DNA of 64,000 nt, taken from contig JBCCJI010000005.1 in NCBI GenBank assembly GCA_039027855.1, forward strand, positions 131,813 to 195,812. The letters run 5' to 3'. Below are positions 35,124 through 44,363 of the stretch, piece after piece (within the stretch, counting starts at the first letter, position 1; each line of letters starts with the position of its first letter). The translations under genes and the position numbers were made by a program. Source of the DNA: Thermohalobaculum sp039027855. Its GTDB lineage: Bacteria > Pseudomonadota > Alphaproteobacteria > Rhodobacterales > Rhodobacteraceae. Under the pieces are notes generated by a model. That model did no database searches. It saw only the letters and a program-made list of their open reading frames with translations, and was not told where the DNA came from.

Positions 35124-35631
35124 CGGCGCGGCGGCGGAGATCGGCAGTCGTATCGAGACGCTGGCGCGCGATCTCCTCGAGATCTGTCGCAAGTACCAGA
35201 TCAAGCTGACGACGGCCGAAAGCTGCACTGGCGGCCTGATCGCCGCCTGCCTCACGGATATCCCCGGCTCCTCCGCGATGCTGGACCGGGGTTTCGTGAC
35301 CTATTCGAACGAGGCGAAGACGGAACTTCTCGGCGTGCCAGCTGCGCTGATCGCCCAGCACGGCGCGGTGTCCGAGCCCGTAGCCCGGGCCATGGTGAAA
35401 GGCGCGCTGACACGCTCACGCGCCGATATCGCCGTCTCGGTCACGGGCGTCGCGGGTCCGGGTGGCAGCGATGCCAAGCCAGAGGGCCTGGTGCACTTCG
35501 CCTGGGCCAACGCCGAGGGCGATATCCGGCACGAGCGCATCAGTTTCGGCCCGATCGGCCGCGATAAAGTGCGCGCGGCGAGCGTTGAGTGCGCGATCGA
35601 GGGTTTGTGCGACATGGGCCAGCGGTCATGA
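35110..35631 (+). CDS. pncC: CinA C-terminal family protein (nicotinamide-nucleotide amidase)
   Basis: A 173-residue stand-alone CinA C-terminal domain. Family members deamidate nicotinamide mononucleotide to nicotinate mononucleotide and recycle the by-product of NAD-dependent DNA ligase. Signature elements are TTAESCTGGLIAACLT near 37-52, FVTYSNEAK near 66, and VTGVAGPGG near 112-120. The MoCF-like N-terminal half found in full CinA is absent. The start is the ATG at 35110 with AGCAGGAG upstream. Its stop overlaps the next start as ATGA. Confidence 0.9.
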   Translation: MAGSDGAAAEIGSRIETLARDLLEICRKYQIKLTTAESCTGGLIAACLTDIPGSSAMLDRGFVTYSNEAKTELLGVPAALIAQHGAVSEPVARAMVKGALTRSRADIAVSVTGVAGPGGSDAKPEGLVHFAWANAEGDIRHERISFGPIGRDKVRAASVECAIEGLCDMGQRS

Positions 35632-36275
35632 GCGCCAAGACACCCGGCAAGGCGGCACCCGGCGCAAGCGCCAAAGAAAGCCGCCCCGCCAAAACCGCGC
35701 CCGCGTTGCCCGAAGACGACCTCGATGCGATGATCGCCGCTGCTTGGGCACGGCTGGTGCGCGGTGCCGCCGATAAAAGATCGGCCTTCAACATCGTCTC
35801 GCTCGGCACGCTTGGTGCGCAGGGATGGCCCGAGATCCGCTCGGTCGTCCTCCGCCGGGTCGATCAGGCGCAGCGCCGGGTGATCGTGCATACCGACCGA
35901 CGCTCGACCAAGGCGGGCGAGATCGAGGCCGATGGCCGCGTGTCCCTGCTGTTCTGGGATCCGCGCGCACGGCTGCAGCTGCGCGTCTGGGGGCAGGCGC
36001 AGATCTTCACCGACGATCCGTTGGTCGACGAGGAATGGGGGCGGCTGACGGGACCCGGGCAGCGCATCTACCGCGTGCCGCTCACCCCAGGCCGCATGAT
36101 CGAGAGCCCTGCACTCGGCGATGGTGTGATCGAGGGGGACGGGCGCGATGCCTTTGCCGTGGTGGCGGTGACGGTGATGCGCTTTGACTGGCTGCATCTG
36201 CGCTCCGGTGGCCATAGGCGTGCCCGCTTCGATCAGGCCGGCGATGGCTGGCAGGGGCGGTGGCTCGGGCCTTGA
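35628..36275 (+). CDS. Pyridoxamine 5'-phosphate oxidase family protein
   Basis: A 215-residue flavin-type split-barrel protein. After a Lys/Ala-rich N-terminal tail of about 30 residues comes the fold's core: NIVSLGTLGAQGWPEIRSVVLRR near 52-74 followed by VIVHTDRRSTKAGEI, the usual FMN phosphate region, and RVSLLFWDPRARLQLRVWGQA. The closest type appears to be the Alr4036/PNPOx-like FMN-binding group. A true pyridoxamine phosphate oxidase role is not assured. The start overlaps the pncC stop (ATGA), so it belongs to the ispDF-pgpA-pncC unit. Confidence 0.8.
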   Translation: MSAKTPGKAAPGASAKESRPAKTAPALPEDDLDAMIAAAWARLVRGAADKRSAFNIVSLGTLGAQGWPEIRSVVLRRVDQAQRRVIVHTDRRSTKAGEIEADGRVSLLFWDPRARLQLRVWGQAQIFTDDPLVDEEWGRLTGPGQRIYRVPLTPGRMIESPALGDGVIEGDGRDAFAVVAVTVMRFDWLHLRSGGHRRARFDQAGDGWQGRWLGP

Positions 36276-36318
36276 GCGCAAGGACCCGGGGGTACTGCGG
36301 ACGCAGTACGGGGGCAGG

Positions 36319-36807
36319 TCAGTGCGGGGCGGCGGTGCTCGCGTCTTCGGGCGCGCCATAAACGGCGGCGGCGCGATCCTCGAACGCGCGGACGATGCGC
36401 TGCATGGCTTCGTTGAACACCAGCCCGATCACCGATTGCAGCGCGCGGCTCTTGAACTCGAAATCGACATAGAAATCGACCTCGGCCCGGCCCTCGGCGG
36501 CGCGGTCGTGAAACTCCCAGTGGTTGTTCAGATAGCGGAACGGCCCGTCCAGGTATTCGACATCGATCATCAACCGCTCCGGGTCCAGCGTGACCCGGCT
36601 GCCAAAGCGTTCGCGAAAGACCTTGAAGCTGATGACCAGATCCGCGTCAATCTGTTCTCGTCCATCGGGCAGCATCCGGCGCGAGCGGACGCGGCACGCG
36701 CTACACCACGGTAGGAACTTCGGGTACTGGTCGATGCCCGCCACGAGATCATAGAGCTGTTCTGCCGTGTAGGGCAGCACGCGCTTCTCGGCATGTGTGG
36801 GCATCAT
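36319..36807 (-). CDS. Coenzyme Q-binding protein COQ10 / RatA-type START domain protein
   Basis: A 162-residue SRPBCC (START-like) protein of the Coq10/RatA family. The family opening is visible in VLPYTAEQLYDLVAGIDQYPKFLPWC near 10-35, and the C-terminal helix in SVIGLVFNEAMQRIVRAFEDRA. In mitochondria and alphaproteobacteria such proteins bind ubiquinone and help respiration; the E. coli RatA toxin label is usually misleading here. It converges with the oxidase gene and lies about 125 bp downstream of lipA on the same strand. An ATG one codon later (36804) is equally possible. Confidence 0.88.
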   Translation of the reverse strand: MMPTHAEKRVLPYTAEQLYDLVAGIDQYPKFLPWCSACRVRSRRMLPDGREQIDADLVISFKVFRERFGSRVTLDPERLMIDVEYLDGPFRYLNNHWEFHDRAAEGRAEVDFYVDFEFKSRALQSVIGLVFNEAMQRIVRAFEDRAAAVYGAPEDASTAAPH

Positions 36808-36932
36808 TCCCCCGCTTTTCGTTCCCTCTATCTAAGACCGGGAAATCTTCAAGCCGAGTGTCCGGGTGGCGAAGCGCCGCGCGGCATGCGGATCGCAGCG
36901 CCGCGGACGGTCGTGTCGCGCTCGGGTAGCAA

Positions 36933-37952
36933 TTACGCCAGGCGCGCCTGCCGGGCGGCACGCAGCTGCGCAAAATCCTCGCCGGCATGATAGCTCGACC
37001 GCGTGAGCGGGGTGGCAGAGACCATCAGGAAGCCCTTCGCATAGGCGACCTTTTCATAGTCGGCGAACTCTTCCGGCGTGATGTAGTCAGCGACGGCATG
37101 GTGCTTGGGTGTTGGCTGCAAGTATTGCCCGATCGTGAGAAAATCGATGTCGGCTGCGCGCATGTCGTCCATCACCTGGTGGACCATCTGCCGGGTCTCG
37201 CCGAGGCCCACCATCAGCCCAGACTTCGTGAACATGGCCGGATCGAGCTCTTTGACCCGCTGGAGCAGCCTGAGTGAGTGGAAGTAACGCGCCCCCGGCC
37301 GCACGGTCGTGTAAAGCGCCGGCACCGTCTCCAGATTGTGGTTGAAGACGTCGGGTTGCGCGACGACCACCTCCTCAAGCGCGTCCTTGTCACAGCGCAG
37401 AAAATCCGGCGTCAGCACTTCGATCGTCGTGTCGGGATTGCGCCGCCTGACCGCCCTGATGGTCTGCGCAATATGGGCGGCACCGCCGTCCTTCAGGTCA
37501 TCGCGATCCACCGAGGTGATGACCACATGGTTGAGCCCCAGCTTTTCGACGGCGTCCGCCACCCTCACCGGCTCGAACACATCCAGCGCATCTGGGCGCC
37601 CCGTGGCGACATTGCAAAAGGTGCAGCCCCGGGTGCAGATCTCACCCATGACCATCATGGTGGCGTGACCCTGTGCCCAGCACTCGCCGACATTGGGGCA
37701 GCCCGCTTCCTCGCACACGGTGACGAGCCGGTGCTCGCGGATGATCTCGTGCGTGTCCTTGTAACCCTGTGATGTCGGTGCCTTGACCCTGATCCACCCC
37801 GGCTTTTTCGGGCTGGCATTGGACGAGCGATGCGCCTTTTCGGGATGACGCTCTGCCCTGTTGCCGAGATCGCGCAGCTTGGGCGGGTTCACCCGCGGCT
37901 CAGCGAGGTCGGATTGGTTGTTTTTCATGGCCATCTCCAGTTCGAGACCCAT
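36933..37952 (-). CDS. lipA: Lipoyl synthase
   Basis: Radical-SAM enzyme that inserts two sulfurs into protein-bound octanoyl groups to form lipoyl cofactors. 339 residues. The auxiliary cluster ligands C80, C85 and C91 are in VCEEAGCPNVGEC; the radical-SAM cluster ligands C106, C110 and C113 are in CTRGCTFC. The C-terminal RSSYHAGE holds the conserved Ser ligand. A Lys/Arg/Asn-rich N-terminal extension of about 50 residues precedes the domain. Starts at 37931 or 37925 would shorten it slightly. It is transcribed toward coq10 and away from the small membrane protein gene. Confidence 0.97.
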   Translation of the reverse strand: MGLELEMAMKNNQSDLAEPRVNPPKLRDLGNRAERHPEKAHRSSNASPKKPGWIRVKAPTSQGYKDTHEIIREHRLVTVCEEAGCPNVGECWAQGHATMMVMGEICTRGCTFCNVATGRPDALDVFEPVRVADAVEKLGLNHVVITSVDRDDLKDGGAAHIAQTIRAVRRRNPDTTIEVLTPDFLRCDKDALEEVVVAQPDVFNHNLETVPALYTTVRPGARYFHSLRLLQRVKELDPAMFTKSGLMVGLGETRQMVHQVMDDMRAADIDFLTIGQYLQPTPKHHAVADYITPEEFADYEKVAYAKGFLMVSATPLTRSSYHAGEDFAQLRAARQARLA

Positions 37953-38094
37953 CTAGCCATGTGGGAGGGTTTCGTCACGCGGCGTGCGACGTCATAGCAG
38001 CTTCGCAGTCTCGATACGAAAACTCTTTAGTTGAGTGTCAGCGCGGTCGCCGACGGCGCTGGACGGTCTGAACAAAGTGGGGAAACGCACCACC

Positions 38095-38412
38095 ATGAAG
38101 ATGGAAGTCGAAGAGCAGCTCGTCGAGACTGCCAAGAAAGTCGGCCGCGGCGCCAAGACCGCCAAGGCCAAGACCGCCGATACCTCGTGGATTGCCAAGG
38201 GCCATGCTGAGGCTGCGGCACACAACGCCAAGCGGATGCCGTTTGTCGGGGGCCGCCCCTTCATTTTCGGCGATGCCACGACCGTGGGCGAATCGAGCGC
38301 CGCGGTGAAGAAAGAACTCCAGACACTCCCAGCCAAGCTGGCCATCGCCGGCAGCCTGCTGGTAATCTGGGGCACCTTGGGCGCGATGCTCGTCGGCCTG
38401 ATGATGCGCTGA
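38095..38412 (+). CDS. Small membrane protein of unknown function
   Basis: A 105-residue protein with a Lys/Ala/Thr-rich N-terminal half (TAKKVGRGAKTAKAKTADT near 11-29), a middle stretch around RMPFVGGRPFIFGDATTVGES, and one C-terminal membrane helix (LAIAGSLLVIWGTLGAMLVGLMM). The N-terminal composition recalls phasin-like or histone-like Lys/Ala repeats, but no family is recognised. A GGGGAA stands 12 bp before the ATG at 38095. Upstream it faces lipA divergently; downstream there is a 157-bp gap to trmFO. Confidence 0.65.
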   Translation: MKMEVEEQLVETAKKVGRGAKTAKAKTADTSWIAKGHAEAAAHNAKRMPFVGGRPFIFGDATTVGESSAAVKKELQTLPAKLAIAGSLLVIWGTLGAMLVGLMMR

Positions 38413-38569
38413 TCGAATTTGACCCGGCGGCGCGCCCATGCGGCGTGCCCCGGGCGCCAACTAGGTCGCCACCGGCTCGGTCTAATGGGCCGCCACCAGA
38501 GCAGCGACCGTCCCGCCACGTGGATCGTCGGCGCTTGACCCCCCTGCTGCAGCTTTCTATCCCGCCAGC

Positions 38570-39943
38570 ATGATTGAACCCGTTCACGTCGTCGGCGGTG
38601 GCATGGCTGGCAGCGAAGCTGCCTGGGCCCTGGCCCACGCCGGTGTGCCGGTGGTGCTGCATGAGATGCGCCCTGCGGTTCGAACCCACGCACATCAGAC
38701 CGATGGGCTGGCAGAGCTCGTCTGCTCTAATTCCTTCCGTTCCGACGATCACGAGACCAATGCCGTCGGTCTCTTGCATCACGAGATGCGCGCCGCGGGC
38801 TCGATCATGATGGCTGCCGCCGCCGATGCCTCGGTGCCCGCCGGAGGCGCACTGGCCGTCGACCGCGACCTGTTCTCACGCGCTGTGACCGAGCGTCTCT
38901 CTGCACATCCCCTCGTCACGATCGAGCGTGGCGAGATCGCAGGCCTACCGCCCGAGGCGTGGAGCAGCGTGATCATCGCGACCGGGCCGCTGACCTCGAC
39001 GGCGCTGGCGGGGGCGATCGGCCAGCTGACGGGTGAAGAGAGCCTGGCCTTCTTCGATGCCATCGCGCCCATCGTCCATGCCGACAGCGTCGATCTGTCG
39101 AAGGCGTGGTTCCAGTCGCGCTATGACAAGGGAGAGAGCGAGGACGAGCGCACCGCCTATCTCAACTGCCCCATGGATCGCGATCAGTACGAGCGCTTCA
39201 TCGACGCGTTGATTGCCGCGCCAAAGACCGAATTCAAGGATTGGGAGCGCGACACGCCGTATTTCGAGGGCTGCCTGCCCGTCGAGGTCATGGCAGAGCG
39301 CGGGCGCGAGACCCTGCGCCACGGACCGCTCAAGCCGGTCGGGCTGACCAACCCCCACCAGCCGGCGATCAAGGCGCATGCCGTCGTGCAGCTCCGCCGT
39401 GAGAACCGGCTTGGCACGCTGTTGAACCTCGTCGGCTTCCAGACCAAGATGACCTACGGCGCCCAGGCGGATGTTCTGCGCTTGATCCCGGGGCTGGAAC
39501 AGGCGCGCTTTGCCAGGCTCGGTGGCATCCATCGCAACACCTTTCTGAACAGCCCGCGCCTACTGGACGGGGCCATGCGCCTTAAAGCGATGCCGCGCCT
39601 GCGTTTTGCGGGACAGATCACCGGGGTTGAGGGTTATGTCGAGTCGGGCGCCATGGGTATCCTGGCCGGGCGGTTCGCCGCTGCAGAGCGGCTTGGCCGA
39701 TCTCTGCCCCCTCCCCCAATCGACACGGCGATGGGTGCCTTGCTGGCCCACATCACCGGCGGGGCGGATGCCACAACCTTCCAGCCGATGAACGTCAATT
39801 TCGGCTTGTTTCCCCCGCTCGAGGCCGCGCGCAAGGGGCGGAGGGGCAAGCGCGACCGCGCACGGGCCTATACGGAGCGCGCGAAAGCTTCTTTCGCTCA
39901 ATGGCTTCGCGACGCAGTTTTTGGCATGGCGCCGGCCGCCTGA
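38570..39943 (+). CDS. trmFO: Methylenetetrahydrofolate-tRNA-(uracil-5-)-methyltransferase TrmFO
   Basis: Folate- and FAD-dependent enzyme forming 5-methyluridine at position 54 of tRNA. 457 residues. The FAD-binding start HVVGGGMAGSEAAWALA near 4-20 is intact, followed by ELVCSNSFRSDDHETNAVGLLHHE in three pieces near 46-69, ECP-type signature YLNCPMDRDQYERF near 199 and MTYGAQADVLRLIPGLE in the C-terminal half. The family is found in alphaproteobacteria, Firmicutes and others that lack TrmA. No clear ribosome site precedes the ATG. Confidence 0.95.
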   Translation: MIEPVHVVGGGMAGSEAAWALAHAGVPVVLHEMRPAVRTHAHQTDGLAELVCSNSFRSDDHETNAVGLLHHEMRAAGSIMMAAAADASVPAGGALAVDRDLFSRAVTERLSAHPLVTIERGEIAGLPPEAWSSVIIATGPLTSTALAGAIGQLTGEESLAFFDAIAPIVHADSVDLSKAWFQSRYDKGESEDERTAYLNCPMDRDQYERFIDALIAAPKTEFKDWERDTPYFEGCLPVEVMAERGRETLRHGPLKPVGLTNPHQPAIKAHAVVQLRRENRLGTLLNLVGFQTKMTYGAQADVLRLIPGLEQARFARLGGIHRNTFLNSPRLLDGAMRLKAMPRLRFAGQITGVEGYVESGAMGILAGRFAAAERLGRSLPPPPIDTAMGALLAHITGGADATTFQPMNVNFGLFPPLEAARKGRRGKRDRARAYTERAKASFAQWLRDAVFGMAPAA

Positions 39944-40056
39944 ACGATAGTTCACGTGCAAATCGTCGTGCAGACGGATGATTTCGACTGACAACCCCGT
40001 GAGCTTCGATCAAATGCGACATCTGAGAGTCGTTTTCTGCACGTGGGAATAGAGTG

Positions 40057-40677
40057 ATGGCCGAAGCATCGGACCGTCTCAAGGACGTCTACCAGATCAA
40101 GGGCGCCGAGAGCGCGCGGGACTTCTACGACGGATGGGCGAGGGACTATGACGCGGAGATGGCGCGTCAGCGGTTCGTCACACCGCGTCGCTGCGCCGAA
40201 GCGCTGAAGCAATGCGCCGGCAGCGTCGAGGGCGCGGTGGTCGATCTGGGCTGCGGCACGGGGCTCGCCGGTATCGCCCTTGCCGAGGCCGGGTTCCACA
40301 TGATCGACGGGTATGACCTTTCCCAGGGCATGTTGGCCAAGGCGCGTGCCAAGGGGGTCTATCGTGACCTCCGCCAGATCGATCTCTCGCAGCCCATCGA
40401 TCTGTCCCCGGGCACCTACGATCACGCCGTCGCCGTCGGTGTGCTGAGCCCGGACCTGATGCCTGTCACGGTGATCGACCAGATCCTGCAGGTGCTGAAC
40501 CCCGCCGGGGTCTTCGTGTTCTCGGTCAACGAACACCATGCCGCCGACGGCATGATTGACGGCAGGGTGATGGAGCTGACGGACTGCGGCTATGCCGAGT
40601 TGATGCTGCGCGAAATGGGCGAGCATCTGCCCGGGATCGAACTGAAGAGCACCGTCTACGCCATGCGCCGCCGCTAA
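40057..40677 (+). CDS. Class I SAM-dependent methyltransferase
   Basis: A 206-residue Rossmann-fold methyltransferase. Motif I VVDLGCGTGLAGIALAEAG near 63-81 binds S-adenosylmethionine; motif II is in DGYDLSQGMLAKARAKG near 87-103, where the acidic Asp would hold the ribose. The N-terminal FYDGWARDYDAEM is typical of the Methyltransf_11/25 group, including Williams-Beuren region-like proteins. The substrate is unknown. The ATG at 40057 is preceded by a GTG in the same frame; ATG is preferred. It is a single gene between trmFO and the esterase. Confidence 0.88.
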   Translation: MAEASDRLKDVYQIKGAESARDFYDGWARDYDAEMARQRFVTPRRCAEALKQCAGSVEGAVVDLGCGTGLAGIALAEAGFHMIDGYDLSQGMLAKARAKGVYRDLRQIDLSQPIDLSPGTYDHAVAVGVLSPDLMPVTVIDQILQVLNPAGVFVFSVNEHHAADGMIDGRVMELTDCGYAELMLREMGEHLPGIELKSTVYAMRRR

Positions 40678-40755
40678 GCCGGACACTGCTGCCGCGAGAC
40701 CGCCACGAAGGCGCGCTAGCCCTGCACACGCAGATCGAAGAAAGCGGAGGCTTTC

Positions 40756-41775
40756 ATGCGCGCATTTCGTCTAGCCCTTGCGGCGTTTAGCGTTGCCATG
40801 TTTTCCGGGAATGGACCGGCCGAAGCTCAGGCAACTTCCGACGGCGTGAACCCCTGCGATTTCTCGGGCGCCGACGCGGCCTGTCAACTGACCGACGGCG
40901 TCTACCGCGCCTGGAAGCCCAAGGGCGAAGGGCCCTTTCCCGCCCTGGTCTATCTGTACGGTTCGCTTGGCGAGGCGGATCGGATCTACCGCTCCGAGGA
41001 GTTCCGGCTGGCCATCACGGGGGCTGGCTACGTCCTGATCGTTCCCGAGGCGCTGCCCGTCATCAACTATATCGGTGGTATCACCGGCACAGGCTGGGGC
41101 CATAGCAACCGCAAGGATGAGCATCCGCGAGATGACGTGGCGTTCCTGCGCCAAGTGCTGACCCATGCCGAACAGTTCTACCGCATCGACCGCAAGCGGG
41201 TGGTCTTTGCCGGTCAGTCGGATGGCGGCTTTATGATCTGGGACCTCGCCTGCCATTACCCAGATATGGCCGCGGGCTATGCGGTGCATGCCGGCAGCTA
41301 TGGCGGCCCCCTGCCCCAACGCTGCGCGCGCCCGGTGCGTTTTGTGCAGGCCCATGGCCGGCGCGACACCGTCGTCCCGTTCGAGGCCGAGCGGGTGCGC
41401 GAGGGGCTTGGTGTGACGTCAGCCAATCCTGTCGAGGGTCTCAACGTCTTGGCCGCGACGGCCGGCTGTGCCCCGCGCGACACTGCCGAGATACGCAACA
41501 TGCTGGATTTCAGACAGACGATCTGGCGTGATTGTGACCGTGGTGGCTCCATCGAGTACTGGGTGCATCGGGGCGGTCACAGCTTTCCGGGCACCTTCCT
41601 TCCGCTGGTGATCAGCTGGTTCGAACAGTTCGATACCGGGCCCGCTCCCGTGGGCCAAAGGGCCGTCCGCCGGGTCGGCGAGGGGAGCTTTGGTCAGCGG
41701 GCCCAGCAACCGAGCGCCACGCGGCTGCGGGCGGGCCAGCGCAGCGGCGGTCGCTTCCAGTCGGTGCCGAAGTAG
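40756..41775 (+). CDS. Exported alpha/beta hydrolase (LpqC/PHB depolymerase-like esterase)
   Basis: A 339-residue secreted hydrolase. The signal peptide covers about 1-25 (MRAFRLALAAFSVAMF then AEAQA). The nucleophile elbow is GQSDGGF near 155 (G-x-S-x-G); the catalytic His is in HRGGHSFPG near 275; an acid residue is likely in HGRRDTVVPF near 198. The arrangement matches the LpqC/feruloyl esterase/PHB depolymerase group. A Gln/Arg/Gly-rich tail of about 45 residues extends beyond the hydrolase fold. Paired cysteines (CDF, CQL, CHY, CAR, CAP, CDR) suit a periplasmic or extracellular protein. Confidence 0.82.
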   Translation: MRAFRLALAAFSVAMFSGNGPAEAQATSDGVNPCDFSGADAACQLTDGVYRAWKPKGEGPFPALVYLYGSLGEADRIYRSEEFRLAITGAGYVLIVPEALPVINYIGGITGTGWGHSNRKDEHPRDDVAFLRQVLTHAEQFYRIDRKRVVFAGQSDGGFMIWDLACHYPDMAAGYAVHAGSYGGPLPQRCARPVRFVQAHGRRDTVVPFEAERVREGLGVTSANPVEGLNVLAATAGCAPRDTAEIRNMLDFRQTIWRDCDRGGSIEYWVHRGGHSFPGTFLPLVISWFEQFDTGPAPVGQRAVRRVGEGSFGQRAQQPSATRLRAGQRSGGRFQSVPK

Positions 41776-41799
41776 CGGGAGAAGGGTCGCACCGCCCCT

Positions 41800-42660
41800 C
41801 TACAGGCGCCCGGTCACGACGGCATAAAGCAGTCGCACGGCACCGGGCTCTGCCGTGTTGGCCGCGGCGCGGACACCCTGGCGCTCAGCGAGAGAGATCG
41901 TTCGCCGGTCTCGGATCAGCGGCAGCAACGCGGGCATCGCCCGTCGACTTAGCATCGCGCGGCAATCCTTCAGGCGGTTGAGGACGGCGTTCGCTTCGGC
42001 GAGCAGGCTCTCGACCGCCAGTCGCGCCTCTCCCATAAGCTCGCCCCGTTGCAGGGCGGCAAGACCGTCACCATGGATCGCTGGAAGCAGAACGCGCCCG
42101 TCGCGCGCCGACTGCACGAGGTTGCGCAAGGTGAAGCCGGTGGCGGCGATCAACCCCAAATCGGCCACGGCGCTCTCTATGTTTTGCTCGCCCTCCCCCG
42201 TGGCCCCGATGTCGAGTGCAGCCAGGGCGAGCCGGTAGCGCGCGGCAAAGCGCTGATCCGCCCATCGGTGCCAGGCGGGCTGATCGGCAAAGCCTTCGAT
42301 CTCAGTCAGCCGCGCCGCAACCATGTCCGTGGCGCGGTCGACATGGGGTCGTAAAGCGCCGGCCAGCATGGCTTGCAGGGGCGCTGCTACTTCATGGTGG
42401 CGTGTGTCGGCATCGTAGGCTGCACCGCTCCGCGCCGCCTCGATCCTGTCGCGCCAGAATTGCAGGCGCATCTGGGCCAGCAGCGGCCCCTCATCCCGGC
42501 CCGGTGCCTTGGCCGCGGCGCGCGACAATTCGATGTCAAAGGCTGCGAACGTCATGAGCCGTTCTCGCGCCGGCGGGGCGGCAAAGAGCGCTGCGCGGAA
42601 GCTGACCGGATCGGCCCGCTCAACCAATCGCGCCAGCGGGTCGAGCGGCGGCTCAGCCAT
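41800..42660 (-). CDS. Squalene/phytoene synthase family protein
   Basis: About 286 residues of the all-helical isoprenoid synthase fold, in the divergent group that includes NDUFAF6. The opening RERLMTFAAFDIELSRAA near 32-49 and LAQMRLQFWRDRIEAARSG near 60-78 match the family. The second part contains LGLIAATGFTLRNLVQSARDGRVLLP. The classical DxxxD substrate motifs are weak, so true prenyl condensation is doubtful; in mitochondria the NDUFAF6 type helps complex I assembly. The start is the ATG at 42660; a GTG at 42678 would add six residues. It lies between cysS and the esterase. Confidence 0.8.
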   Translation of the reverse strand: MAEPPLDPLARLVERADPVSFRAALFAAPPARERLMTFAAFDIELSRAAAKAPGRDEGPLLAQMRLQFWRDRIEAARSGAAYDADTRHHEVAAPLQAMLAGALRPHVDRATDMVAARLTEIEGFADQPAWHRWADQRFAARYRLALAALDIGATGEGEQNIESAVADLGLIAATGFTLRNLVQSARDGRVLLPAIHGDGLAALQRGELMGEARLAVESLLAEANAVLNRLKDCRAMLSRRAMPALLPLIRDRRTISLAERQGVRAAANTAEPGAVRLLYAVVTGRL

Positions 42661-42705
42661 GCGCGGGCCCGTCGCCACCCCCTTTGGTATAGCGCATCGC
42701 GGGCC

Positions 42706-44169
42706 TCAAGGCACCGTTTCAAGCGTGGACAGTCTGCCCACGTCAAAATCGCCGCCAAGCGACCATGTCGAGCCGTCGGGCCCATCCATCACCGCAACGC
42801 CGGCGGCCGTCAGGCCATCACGGATCGCGTCGGCGCGCGCGAAATCCCTCGCCTTACGCGCGGCCAGCCTTTCGTCGAGCAACGCCTCGATCCGGGCCGT
42901 TACAGCATCGCTCAGACCGGCGCGGGCCTCTTTCTCAACGGCTTCAGCGCTTTCAAGCGTTTCTAACCCGAGAAGCTGAAGCCCGGCGATAAAGCGGGCA
43001 CTGGCCGTGCGATGCGCGCCGGCGGTCTCGGGGTCGAGCACGCGCTTTGCGTCGCGGTCCAGTGCCTGGATGGCCTCCCAGGTGTTCAGATCCTCGGCGA
43101 GTGCCTGAAGCACCTCATCCGGCATCACATCCGGCTGTGGATCATCGGCGAGCCGGTCGAGCGCACGACGCCATCGGTTGACGACACGTGTTGCCTCCTC
43201 GACGCGCTTCTCGGTCCAATCCAGCGGTTGGCGGTACTGGGTCGAGAGCAGGACGAAACGCATCACCGCGCCAGGAATGCCCCGGTCGCGCAGATCCTTC
43301 ACGGTGATGAAGTTGCCGAGGGATTTCGACATCTTCTCGCCCTCGACCATCAGATAGCCGTTGTGGACCCAGATCTCGGCCATGTCCTCGCTACCGTTCG
43401 CGCAGCAGGACTGGGCACGCTCGTTCTCGTGATGTGGAAAGGCGAGATCGATGCCCCCGCCGTGGATCTGGAAGCTCTGACCGAGCAAGGCGCCCGCCAT
43501 GGCCGAGCACTCGATATGCCATCCGGGACGACCCCGGCCCCACGGGCTGTCCCAGCCCGGCTGATCATCGCTCGAGGGTTTCCAGAGCACGAAATCCATC
43601 GCATCGCGTTTGTAGGGCGCCACCTCGACCCGAGCGCCGGCGATCATGTCGTCGGTCGAACGATGCGAAAGATCGCCATACCCCGCATAGGACGCCACGC
43701 TGAAAAGCACGTGCCCCTCAGCGGCATAGGCGTGCCCTTTATCGATCAATTGCTGGATCAGGCGGACCATATCGACCGGGTGCTTCGGGTTTGCCACGTA
43801 ATCGGTGGCAAAGGGGCGGTGGTCGGGCGATTTGACCCCCAAGGCTGCCATGTCCTCAAGATACCAGGCGGTCGTCTCGGCGGTGATCGCGTCGATGGCG
43901 CGGCCGCGCTCCTTCGCGCGGGCGATGATCTTGTCCTCCACATCGGTGATGTTGCTGACATGGGTCACGTTCTCGGCGCCATGTACCGCCCGCAGCAGGC
44001 GCACAAGCACATCGAAGACCACGGCAGGGCGCGCATTGCCGATATGGGCGCGATCATAGACGGTCGGACCGCAAACATAGATGCCGACATGACCGCGGCT
44101 GTCGGGGCGTACGGGCTTCAGCGTCTTGGAGCGCGTGTCGCTCAGCATGATCTCGATCGGTCTGGCCAT
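42706..44169 (-). CDS. cysS: Cysteinyl-tRNA synthetase
   Basis: Charges tRNA-Cys with cysteine, 487 residues. The HIGH element is in CGPTVYDRAHIGNAR near 30-44, with the Cys as zinc ligand. Other zinc ligands are in HIECSAMAG near 220 and FPHHENERAQS near 245; KMSKS is seen as EGEKMSKSLGNF near 280. The anticodon-binding helices follow. The start at MARPIEIMLSD is preferred over an upstream ATG at 44202, which adds an odd 11-residue leader. gltX lies upstream on the same strand with about 195 bp between them. Confidence 0.96.
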   Translation of the reverse strand: MARPIEIMLSDTRSKTLKPVRPDSRGHVGIYVCGPTVYDRAHIGNARPAVVFDVLVRLLRAVHGAENVTHVSNITDVEDKIIARAKERGRAIDAITAETTAWYLEDMAALGVKSPDHRPFATDYVANPKHPVDMVRLIQQLIDKGHAYAAEGHVLFSVASYAGYGDLSHRSTDDMIAGARVEVAPYKRDAMDFVLWKPSSDDQPGWDSPWGRGRPGWHIECSAMAGALLGQSFQIHGGGIDLAFPHHENERAQSCCANGSEDMAEIWVHNGYLMVEGEKMSKSLGNFITVKDLRDRGIPGAVMRFVLLSTQYRQPLDWTEKRVEEATRVVNRWRRALDRLADDPQPDVMPDEVLQALAEDLNTWEAIQALDRDAKRVLDPETAGAHRTASARFIAGLQLLGLETLESAEAVEKEARAGLSDAVTARIEALLDERLAARKARDFARADAIRDGLTAAGVAVMDGPDGSTWSLGGDFDVGRLSTLETVP

Positions 44170-44363
44170 CCGGGCCTCCACCTGATGTTCCTTTGCGCGC
44201 ACAGGTCACGAGCCTGGCGGCGCTGGTCTTGCAGAAATAGAGGGGGTGCGCCGCCTGACGATGTCAGCGGGACAGACAGCCTTCGACGATGCCGGTCGCG
44301 GTGCGCATGGTTTGCGCATGCCCGAGCAGACACGCCTTGGCAAGCGCAAATGCGCGGCAGGCC

